5,188 bases of DNA. It comes from Ahrensia sp. (GTDB lineage Bacteria > Pseudomonadota > Alphaproteobacteria > Rhizobiales > Rhizobiaceae). Positions 1 to 5,188 of the stretch are shown in pieces (within the stretch, counting starts at the first letter, position 1; every line of letters begins with the position of its first letter). The notes beneath the pieces are model-generated. The model saw only the letters and a program-made list of their open reading frames with translations. It was not told the DNA's origin and ran no database searches. The stretch covers positions 1-5,188 of the forward strand of contig QILU01000146.1 in the NCBI GenBank assembly GCA_003233475.1. The letters are read 5' to 3'. The position numbers and the translations under genes are program-made.

Positions 1-29
1 CATCCTACCCGATGGCCGGAAAATGATTT

Positions 30-61
30 ATAAAGACTGCTTTCTGTAAGGGCGTCTTTAT
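30..61 (+). terminator. possible intrinsic terminator or leader hairpin upstream of the HAD gene
   Basis: An 8-bp perfect inverted repeat (ATAAAGAC at 30-37, GTCTTTAT at 54-61) can extend inward past a bulged T38 through GCTTT (39-43) against AAGGGC (48-53), with two G-T wobbles, leaving a loop of about 5 nt. It is followed by the T-rich stretch TTTATT (62-67). This would suit the end of a gene lying to the left of the window, or a structured leader of the first gene. The outer stem is AT-rich and the T-tract is interrupted by A, so the terminator call is tentative. No convincing promoter is visible in bases 1-86. Confidence 0.35.
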
Positions 62-86
62 TTTATTGCCGGAGCCGGTACTTTTT

Positions 87-950
87 ATGACGAAACGCAT
101 TAATGGTTTGAGTGAAATTGCCGCCGAATATTCGGGCATTCTTTGTGATGTCTGGGGTGTATTGCACAATGGTCGCGCGGTTTATGAAGCTGCCGCAGAG
201 GCGCTTTCTTTTTATCGCGATCAAGGTGGAAGGGTGATTTTGCTAACCAATTCACCAAGGCCGCGGGACAAAGTAATTGAACAATTGAATGAATTGGGGG
301 TAAATCCCGGCGTCTATGATGAAGTTGTGACATCCGGTGACGCCACCAGGGATTTAATCAGGAAAGTTGAAGGCCCGATTTTCCATATCGGCCCGGAGCG
401 GGATTTACCGTTATTTGAGGGCCTCAACATTGAATTGGTGGCTGAAACCGACTGCGCAGCTATTGTTTGCACCGGATTGTTCGATGAAAGAGCGCAGATG
501 CCGGAAGATTACCGCCAGCGATTTGAGGCCCATGTTGAGAATAATATTCCCCTGCTGTGCGCCAACCCTGACATTGTGGTTCACCATGGCGACGAATTGT
601 TATGGTGTGCCGGGTCTTTGGCAAATCTATATGCGGAAATGGGGGGAAGTACCCAGGTTGCGGGCAAACCCCACAAGCCGATTTACGATCTTTCCATGGC
701 TAAATTTAGTGAAATAACCGGAGCGCAGGCTAACAGGAAAGGTATTATTGCTATCGGCGATGGCATGCCAACCGATGTGGCAGGTGCGCAAAACAACGGG
801 TTTGATCTGCTCTATATCAGCGCCGGCATTCATTATGCCGATTACGGCTTGATAGATAATCCGGATGAAGCAGCCCTTGAGAAGTTTTTGGCAAGCCACG
901 GCGCAACCCCTAAGGTTTGGATGCCGCGCCTTATCTGGCAGGGGGCGTGA
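87..950 (+). CDS. HAD superfamily class IIA hydrolase, TIGR01459-like (287 aa)
   Basis: Predicted cytosolic phosphatase of the haloacid dehalogenase superfamily, class IIA (NagD-like C2 cap); the natural substrate is unknown. Numbering from ATG 87: motif I is CDVWGVLHNG (20-29) with nucleophile Asp21; motif II is LLTNS (52-56); the ANPD signature typical of C2-capped members is at 159-162; motif III lysine is K194 in GKPHKP; motif IV is GDGMPTD (224-230) with the Mg-binding acidic residues D225 and D230. The usual second Asp of the DxD motif is replaced by Trp23, which I recall as normal for this subfamily. A TTG at 66 would add seven residues. I prefer ATG 87 because it is a stronger start, GGAG lies at 71-74, and the protein begins sensibly there. 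The stop is 3 nt before ribF, which implies co-transcription and perhaps a role close to nucleotide or cofactor phosphates. Family assignment is firm; function is not. Confidence 0.9.
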   Translation: MTKRINGLSEIAAEYSGILCDVWGVLHNGRAVYEAAAEALSFYRDQGGRVILLTNSPRPRDKVIEQLNELGVNPGVYDEVVTSGDATRDLIRKVEGPIFHIGPERDLPLFEGLNIELVAETDCAAIVCTGLFDERAQMPEDYRQRFEAHVENNIPLLCANPDIVVHHGDELLWCAGSLANLYAEMGGSTQVAGKPHKPIYDLSMAKFSEITGAQANRKGIIAIGDGMPTDVAGAQNNGFDLLYISAGIHYADYGLIDNPDEAALEKFLASHGATPKVWMPRLIWQGA

Positions 951-953
951 TCG

Positions 954-1952
954 GTGAGTTCGTTCCTGAATTTTAACCTCACCCGGTCACTTCCCGACAA
1001 GCATAGGGGAGGGGTGATTGCCATCGGCAATTTTGACGGGGTACACCGTGGCCATCAGCTTGTATTGGAAAATGCAAAATCAATTGCCAAAGAAAATGGC
1101 ACAAAATGTTTTGCTTTGTCTTTTGAACCCCATCCCAGAACCCTGTTTCGCCCCCAATCTCCGGTCTTTAGATTAACCCCGGAAGACATGAAGGCGCGCG
1201 TTTTGGAAGCTTTCGGGGTTGATGGGCTTTTGACCCTGCCTTTTACCCGTGAACTGGCGGGCACCAGCGCTGAAAATTTTGTCAGCGATTTCCTGCTTGA
1301 GCGGGCCGGGGCCAGCCATATTGTAACAGGATTTAATTTTCACTTTGGCAAAGACCGTGGCGGTTCGCCTGAATTTCTCAAAAGCAATGGAGAGGAAAAT
1401 GGCTACGGGGTCACCATTGTTGACGCCTATGGAGTTGATGGCGCGAATGCTAAAGAAGAGGAAGCAATCTCCTCCAGTCGCATTCGCCGCCTGTTGGGTG
1501 CCGGAAAGCCGATTGAGGCCGCCGAGCTTTTGGGGTTTCACTGGTGTGTATCCGGCGAAGTCATTCGCGGCGCTCAACTGGGCCGCACCCTGGGCTATCC
1601 AACAGCCAATTTAAGCCTGCCGGAAAGCTGCCATCTGAACGAGGGAATTTATGCGGCTCGGTTGCGCCGGGCCGACGGCAGTTTACACGATGGGGTAGCA
1701 TGTTATGGCCGCCGTCCGACTTTTGACAACGGCCCGGTTCTGCTAGAAACCTTCATCTTTGATTTCGCGCAGGAAATTTATGGTGAAAAGGTCGATGTGA
1801 GCCTGTTCTCTTTTCTTCGCGGCGAAGAAAAATTTGATAACGCTGAGGATCTGATCAAACAAATGGACAAGGATGCATTAGAATCCCAAAATATACTGGC
1901 GAAATTAGAGCCAGTGTCCCCCCTGGACGCCCGTTTGAATTTCATGTCCTGA
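954..1952 (+). CDS. ribF: bifunctional riboflavin kinase / FAD synthetase (FMN adenylyltransferase)
   Basis: Converts riboflavin to FMN and then FMN to FAD with ATP, in the cytosol. The N-terminal nucleotidyltransferase domain (about 1-190) has GNFDGVHRGH (25-34), with the HxGH ATP-binding motif at 31-34, FNFHFGKDRGG (127-137) and the SSSRIR motif (173-178). The C-terminal riboflavin kinase domain (about 195-315) has GRTLGYPTANL (210-220), GIYAARL (231-237), GRRPTF (252-257), LETFIFDF (264-271) with the probable catalytic base Glu265, and FLRGEEKF (287-294). At 332 aa it is full length for the family (usually slightly over 300), and no key residue is missing. The start is GTG at 954, preceded by a G-run (941-945) at a suitable distance and 3 nt after the HAD stop. 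The SDR gene starts 3 nt after its own stop. No FMN riboswitch is visible upstream. Confidence 0.97.
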   Translation: MSSFLNFNLTRSLPDKHRGGVIAIGNFDGVHRGHQLVLENAKSIAKENGTKCFALSFEPHPRTLFRPQSPVFRLTPEDMKARVLEAFGVDGLLTLPFTRELAGTSAENFVSDFLLERAGASHIVTGFNFHFGKDRGGSPEFLKSNGEENGYGVTIVDAYGVDGANAKEEEAISSSRIRRLLGAGKPIEAAELLGFHWCVSGEVIRGAQLGRTLGYPTANLSLPESCHLNEGIYAARLRRADGSLHDGVACYGRRPTFDNGPVLLETFIFDFAQEIYGEKVDVSLFSFLRGEEKFDNAEDLIKQMDKDALESQNILAKLEPVSPLDARLNFMS

Positions 1953-1955
1953 GCC

Positions 1956-2693
1956 ATGGCAAAACCAACCTCTCGTTCCCATACTATTTTGATCACCGGT
2001 GCCACCGATGGCATTGGGTTGCAACTGGCCAAAAATTACGCCGCCCGCGGGCACAAGGTTTTGGCAACAGGCCGCAAGCCCTTGATCAACGATGAAGAGT
2101 ATTTTGAAACGGCAAATATTGCCTACATTCGCGCCGACCAGGAAAGGCCGCAGCAGGCGGCACAAAATATCGCCAACGCCATGGTTGAATTGGGATGGAC
2201 CCAGCTTGATCTCGCCATACTAAACGCCGCGACAGGCTGGGCGGGAAATCCGGCGGAAGAAACTCCTGACCAGATAGATCAACAGGTGAGGGTAAACCTG
2301 ACGGCCCCCATCATTATCACAAAAGCCTTAAGCCCCTGGTTGTTTAAGGGCGGGGGTAAACTGGTTTTCATCGGCTCCACCGCAATCAAGGGGCAAGGTG
2401 CATTTGCAACCTATGCAGCCTCAAAAGCAGGGTTGGACGGGTTTACCCGATCATTACGGGAAGAATGGCGCGGACATGCGCAGGTTTTGATGATCCATCC
2501 GCGACCGATCAAAACCGCCATGCACGCCAAGGCAGGTTTGAAAGTTGGTGCTGCGCGGATATTTTTCATGTCGTCCAAACGCGCCGCGCGCGCCATCCAA
2601 AAAAGCATTCGAAGCGGCGACAGAAGAAGACTGCTCACCCGCACCTATTCGATGCGAAGTATGTTCTCCGGCGCAAAGGAGGGGCGGTTATGA
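1956..2693 (+). CDS. SDR family NAD(P)-dependent oxidoreductase 1 (245 aa)
   Basis: Classical short-chain dehydrogenase/reductase with a Rossmann fold, probably soluble; substrate unknown. The cofactor glycine motif is TGATDGIG (14-21). Arg40 at the end of the second beta strand (ATGR, 37-40) suggests NADP(H). The usual NNAG motif appears as LNAA (89-92). Asn114 sits in NLTAP. The catalytic set is Ser141, Tyr153 and Lys157 (YAASK, 153-157). The usual PG after the sixth strand is PRPIKT (182-187), so the Gly is Arg. The tail (about 206-245) is basic (RRRLLTRTY). ATG 1956 lies 3 nt after the ribF stop with no good Shine-Dalgarno, so translation is probably coupled to ribF. The 3' end overlaps the next SDR gene by four bases (ATGA). 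The family is clear; I cannot assign a reaction beyond alcohol/carbonyl redox. Confidence 0.92.
   Translation: MAKPTSRSHTILITGATDGIGLQLAKNYAARGHKVLATGRKPLINDEEYFETANIAYIRADQERPQQAAQNIANAMVELGWTQLDLAILNAATGWAGNPAEETPDQIDQQVRVNLTAPIIITKALSPWLFKGGGKLVFIGSTAIKGQGAFATYAASKAGLDGFTRSLREEWRGHAQVLMIHPRPIKTAMHAKAGLKVGAARIFFMSSKRAARAIQKSIRSGDRRRLLTRTYSMRSMFSGAKEGRL
2676..2682 (+). promoter_or_regulatory. strong Shine-Dalgarno (AAGGAGG) fixing the start of SDR 2
   Basis: AAGGAGG lies inside the last codons of SDR 1, 7 nt before the ATG at 2690. It is the best ribosome-binding site in the window. It decides that SDR 2 starts at 2690 and not at any of the upstream in-frame codons back to about 2465. The ATG overlaps the SDR 1 stop as ATGA (2690-2693), the usual layout for coupled translation. 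Confidence 0.85.
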
Positions 2694-3451
2694 AAGCATT
2701 GGTCACCGGTGCCGCCCATGGTTTGGGCCGCGCATTAACAGAAGAAATTCTCAATTCCGGGCATGAGGTTCTGGCCGTTGATATTGCCACAGACGCGCTG
2801 GATGATTTGCAGGTGAGCAGCCGAGGAGCGTGTTCGGTAAGATTTTGCGATATGGCCAATCCGGAATCCATTGAGCGGCTGATTTCCAGCATCGGCGGCA
2901 AGGAATTCGATTTGGTTATTTTGAACGCGGGCATTAGTGCAACGGGAAAATTCGAAGATATTCCCTCCGCCGCCTATGCCAAGCTCATCGAGGTCAATCT
3001 GACCGCCCCCCTTATTATGGCCTCTTCGCTTGTTCGCAATAATCTCATGGGCAAAAAGAGCAAACTGGTGTTCATATCCTCGCTCTCTCACGTGGTCGGG
3101 TATCCCGGTGCCAGTGTTTATGGGGCAACAAAAGACGCGGTGGCGATCTATGCCAAAAGTGTGCGTAAACCTTTCAAAAAATCAGGGGTGGGTGTTTTAA
3201 CCGTGTTCCCTGGCCCGATTAAAACCGAACAGGCCAACAAACATGCGCCCAAGGGCGCAAACGCAGAAAAGCGCATGCTCCCGGAAGTCCTGGCCAAAAA
3301 AATATTGAAAGCCGCCAGGGGAAAAACCAAAGAGCTTTACCCGGGGGGAAAAGCCGAATTGGCGAGGATTTTTGGTTGGGCCGCTCCCAATATGGCAACA
3401 CGCATGATGCGCAGGGCAATATTCGATAAACTGGATGGCCCTGAATATTGA
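2690..3451 (+). CDS. SDR family NAD(P)-dependent oxidoreductase 2 (253 aa)
   Basis: A second classical short-chain dehydrogenase/reductase, probably cytosolic; substrate unknown. The glycine motif is TGAAHGLG (6-13). Asp31 after the second strand (VDI, 30-32) suggests NAD(H) preference, unlike SDR 1. Also present are LNAG (78-81), Asn103 in NLTAP, catalytic Ser131, Tyr144 and Lys148 (YGATK, 144-148), and PGPIKT (174-179). The tail (about 218-253) contains an amphipathic-looking stretch rich in Met, Arg and Ala (MATRMMRRAIF). It shares with SDR 1 the strings NLTAP, KLVFI and PIKT at equivalent places, so the two are probably old tandem duplicates or members of one subfamily, though overall similarity looks low. 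The start at 2690 is set by a strong Shine-Dalgarno and the ATGA overlap; the open frame upstream of 2690 reads as a basic, non-SDR sequence and is not coding. It is the last gene of the block. Confidence 0.93.
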   Translation: MKALVTGAAHGLGRALTEEILNSGHEVLAVDIATDALDDLQVSSRGACSVRFCDMANPESIERLISSIGGKEFDLVILNAGISATGKFEDIPSAAYAKLIEVNLTAPLIMASSLVRNNLMGKKSKLVFISSLSHVVGYPGASVYGATKDAVAIYAKSVRKPFKKSGVGVLTVFPGPIKTEQANKHAPKGANAEKRMLPEVLAKKILKAARGKTKELYPGGKAELARIFGWAAPNMATRMMRRAIFDKLDGPEY

Positions 3452-3479
3452 GTTCCGGACTTGCTAATATTATTCCTAT

Positions 3480-3597
3480 CCCCGTCACCCTCGAACGCGC
3501 CTGCGCGCTTCGGGGGTCCAGAATGTTCGACATAGCCCCTGAATTTTAGTCCATGGATACCCGAAGTTTGCTTTCAGCAAATTCGAGTATGACGGGG
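3480..3597. repeat. 118-bp palindromic REP/BIME-like element of two inverted half-units
   Basis: The ends are imperfect 16-bp inverted repeats (14 of 16 match): CCCCGTCACCCTCGAA at 3480-3495 and TTCGAGTATGACGGGG at 3582-3597. Each half holds its own hairpin. On the left, CGAA, bulged C3496, GCGC, loop CTGC, GCGC, TTCG (3492-3512). On the right, CGAA, bulged G3566, TTTGCT, loop TTC, AGCAAA, TTCG (3562-3585). Each hairpin has an unpaired base at the same place. Inside these, GGGGTCCA (3513-3520) is complementary to most of TGGATACCC (3554-3562). About 33 nt of spacer (3521-3553) separate the halves. GTCAT...TCGAA...GGATCCA-style units are known as dispersed repeats in proteobacteria. No transposase is encoded, so it would be non-autonomous. 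Lying between the SDR operon and ileS, it could also end transcription or protect the 3' end of the mRNA. Confidence 0.75.
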
Positions 3598-3623
3598 GCA
3601 GTATTTTAAATCATAGCCGCCTG

Positions 3624-3640
3624 CAAGCAACCAATGCTTG
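3624..3640 (+). other. small hairpin in the ileS leader
   Basis: CAAGCA (3624-3629) pairs with TGCTTG (3635-3640) around a 5-nt loop. It lies about 70 nt before the ileS start. It may be part of a structured leader together with the hairpin at 3659-3676, but a 6-bp stem can occur by chance. Confidence 0.35.
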
Positions 3641-3649
3641 AACAATCCA

Positions 3650-3676
3650 CTAGCAACCCTAGCAAACCTTTGCTAG
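3650..3676 (+). other. CTAGCAA direct repeat and 8-bp hairpin just before ileS
   Basis: CTAGCAAA (3659-3666) is perfectly complementary to TTTGCTAG (3669-3676), giving a hairpin with 7 or 8 pairs. A second copy of CTAGCAA begins 9 nt earlier, at 3650, so the 3' arm could pair with either copy, allowing two alternative folds. It sits 33 nt before the ATG at 3710. There is no T-run after it, so it is not a standard terminator. It could be an operator or a leader structure; the role is inferred only from position. Confidence 0.4.
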
Positions 3677-3709
3677 ACAGCGCTCAAACCGTTTATGAAA
3701 CGAACAACA

Positions 3710-5188
3710 ATGTCTGAATCCGAAACCCGCGATTATTCCCCGACCCTTAACCTGCCAAAAACAGACTTCCCCATGCGCGGCGGTCTGCCCAAAAAAGAGC
3801 CTGAAATAATTGCCGAGTGGGAGCGCATTGATCTTTATAAAAAGCTGCGCGAAGACGCCAAGGGTCGCCCCAAATACGTGCTCCACGATGGCCCCCCCTA
3901 CGCCAATGGCAATCTGCATCTGGGCCACGCCCTGAATAAAATTTTGAAAGACATCATCACCCGTTCGTTCCAGATGCGCGGTTATGATTCAAACTATGTT
4001 CCCGGCTGGGATTGCCACGGCCTGCCGATCGAATGGAAAATCGATATCGCGCCAAGGGCAAGAACAAAGACGAGGTTCCAATCAACGAATTTCGCCAGGA
4101 ATGCCGCGATTTTGCCAGCCACTGGGTCGGGGTTCAAACCGAAGAGTTCTTGCGGTTAGGCATCACCGGTGATTTCAAACAGCCCTATCTCACGATGAAC
4201 TTTGAAGCCGAATCCATCATCGCCAATGAGCTGATGAAATTCGCCAAATCCGGTCAGCTTTATCGCGGTTCAAAACCAATCATGTGGAGCGTCGTTGAAC
4301 GCACCGCTTTGGCAGAAGCCGAAATTGAATATCATGAGGTTGTGAGTGATACGGTTTGGGTGAAGTTTCCTGTGCAGGCCAGAGCAACATCGGGAGAAAG
4401 TCTTAACCATTTGCACCAGAAAGTGACTGCTTTGAATGCAGCAGGGGCTTCAGTTGTTATTTGGACAACAACTCCTTGGACCATCCCGGGAAACCGGGCG
4501 ATCAGTTATTCAGAAAAAATCAGTTATGGCCTTTACGAAATCACTGCTGCTGAGAACGATTTTGGCCCACAACCGGGCGAAAAACTGATTTTTGCAGATT
4601 CTCTTGCAGAAGAATGCGCGGTTAAAGCAAAGGTGACATTCTGTCGAATTGAGGATGTGCCAAGCGAAGTTCTGGCAGAGATGCACTGTGACCACCCTTT
4701 CGCCCCAATCGACCTACTTTATAAATTTGCTATACCCGATGCGGGTACGGGTTTTGTTCATACGGCACCCGGCCATGGCCGTGACGACTTTGAAGTGTGG
4801 ATGGCCAACGCAGAGAAATTGAACGCTCGAAGCATATTCTCAGGCATTCCCTTCACCGTCGATGACGCCGGTTATTTTACTGACTACGCCCCGGGCTTTG
4901 GTCCTGATCGCGAAGGCGGTGCGGCCCGCGTGCTCGACGACAAGGGCAAAAAAGGAAATGCCAACCAGGCTGTTATCACTGCACTGATTGAAAGAAATAT
5001 GCTCTTCGCCCGCGGTCGCTTAAAACACGAATACCCCCATTCGTGGCGTTCCAAAAAACCCATCATCTTCCGCAATACCCCCCAATGGTTTGTCTATATG
5101 GACGAGGACGATGTGTCGGACAAAGGCACCCTGCGACAAACCGCGCTCACCGCCATTGACGATACCCGCTTTGTTCCCCCAAAAGGGA
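3710..5188 (+). CDS. ileS: isoleucyl-tRNA synthetase, 5' half; frameshifted near 4043 and cut by the window end
   Basis: Class I aminoacyl-tRNA synthetase that charges tRNA-Ile; cytosolic and essential. The first frame (3710 onward) gives [13 protein letters not shown] (61-73), with the HIGH-type motif HLGH at 70-73, and [12 protein letters not shown] (99-110). After codon 111 the family-like sequence leaves this frame, which ends at a TAG (4157-4159). It resumes from TAT 4045 in the -1 frame as [12 protein letters not shown] and stays open to 5188. That part holds the editing-domain [11 protein letters not shown] (4462-4494), [11 protein letters not shown] (4759-4791) and NTPQWF near 5077. 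The KMSKS motif and tRNA-binding end would lie beyond the window, since the family is about 930-970 aa. ATG 3710 fits homologues better than ATG 3695, though neither has a clear Shine-Dalgarno. As written the gene cannot make a full protein; an error in the sequence is the simplest reading. Confidence 0.93.
4040..4047 (+). other. ileS: apparent 7-nt deletion / frameshift point in ileS
   Basis: Bacterial IleRS normally reads WKIEEKYRAKG or close to it here. The window has AAA ATC GA TAT CGC, so only two bases stand between the Ile codon (4040-4042) and the Tyr codon (4045-4047) where nine are expected for three residues. This is a net loss of 7 nt and moves the reading frame by -1. The missing bases would have been A-rich (codons for Glu-Glu-Lys). 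The junction makes a perfect 8-bp palindrome, CGATATCG (4042-4049). Confidence 0.8.

Noticed and set aside
1..65. Tail of an upstream gene
   Set aside because: All three forward frames reach a stop by base 49, but none of the short peptides is recognisable, so no gene can be supported.
66..86. TTG start giving the HAD protein seven more residues
   Set aside because: ATG 87 is the stronger codon, has GGAG upstream, and the added residues match nothing recognisable; not fully excluded.
2465..2689. A 75-residue N-terminal extension of SDR 2 from an earlier in-frame start
   Set aside because: It lies wholly inside SDR 1, reads as basic sequence without SDR features, and a strong AAGGAGG plus ATGA overlap marks 2690 as the start.
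3219..3533. Open frames on the - strand (for example 3219-3533, 2735-3091, 1173-1577)
   Set aside because: They lie antisense to well-supported genes, show no known motifs and read as shadows of the coding strand.
3480..3597. Insertion sequence or CRISPR array
   Set aside because: There is no open frame inside and only one inverted pair, with no regularly spaced direct repeats.
3638..3666. Sigma-70 promoter using TTGAAC (3638-3643) as the -35 box
   Set aside because: No acceptable -10 hexamer lies at 16-18 nt spacing.
3598..3709. T-box riboswitch controlling ileS
   Set aside because: The region is too short, no T-box consensus or terminator/antiterminator pair is visible, and T-boxes are not expected in Alphaproteobacteria.
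4031..4047. Programmed -1 ribosomal frameshift in ileS
   Set aside because: No canonical X XXY YYZ slippery heptamer is present in frame, about two residues of the conserved EEK stretch would still be missing, and programmed shifting is not known for ileS.

Overview
The window reads as a chromosomal housekeeping segment, with every recognisable gene on the + strand, from what is most likely an alphaproteobacterium of moderate GC. The basis for that guess is the gene set and order: a class IIA HAD hydrolase of the TIGR01459 type, bifunctional ribF, then ileS. As far as I know this neighbourhood is common in Alphaproteobacteria, usually with lspA following ileS. The protein sequences also look alphaproteobacterial, for example the start of IleRS. 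I cannot name a genus.

Layout. Bases 1-86 hold no gene I can name. They contain a possible terminator hairpin (30-61) and the leader of the first gene. A tight four-gene block follows: the HAD-IIA hydrolase (87-950), ribF (954-1952), SDR oxidoreductase 1 (1956-2693) and SDR oxidoreductase 2 (2690-3451). The gaps are 3 nt, 3 nt and a 4-nt ATGA overlap, so the block is almost certainly one transcription unit with translational coupling. Bases 3452-3709 are intergenic. They carry a 118-bp palindromic, REP/BIME-like repeat (3480-3597) built from two inverted half-units, each with its own bulged hairpin, then two smaller hairpins directly before ileS. The ileS gene starts at 3710 and runs off the right edge.

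Function. RibF makes FMN and FAD. The HAD protein is probably a small-molecule phosphatase of unknown substrate. The two SDRs are divergent relatives of each other with unknown substrates, placed between ribF and ileS. IleRS charges tRNA-Ile and is essential.

The two points most worth a second look are the ileS frameshift and the repeat. As written, ileS is broken near 4043-4044: by comparison with the family, about 7 nt are missing and the rest of the protein continues in another frame, fully conserved and open to the window end. This is either an assembly or sequencing error or a recent mutation. The repeat has two halves that keep the same fold and terminal sequences but carry different hairpin sequences. 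I found no CRISPR, phage, defence or transposase gene, and nothing that convinces me of a wholly new multi-gene system.
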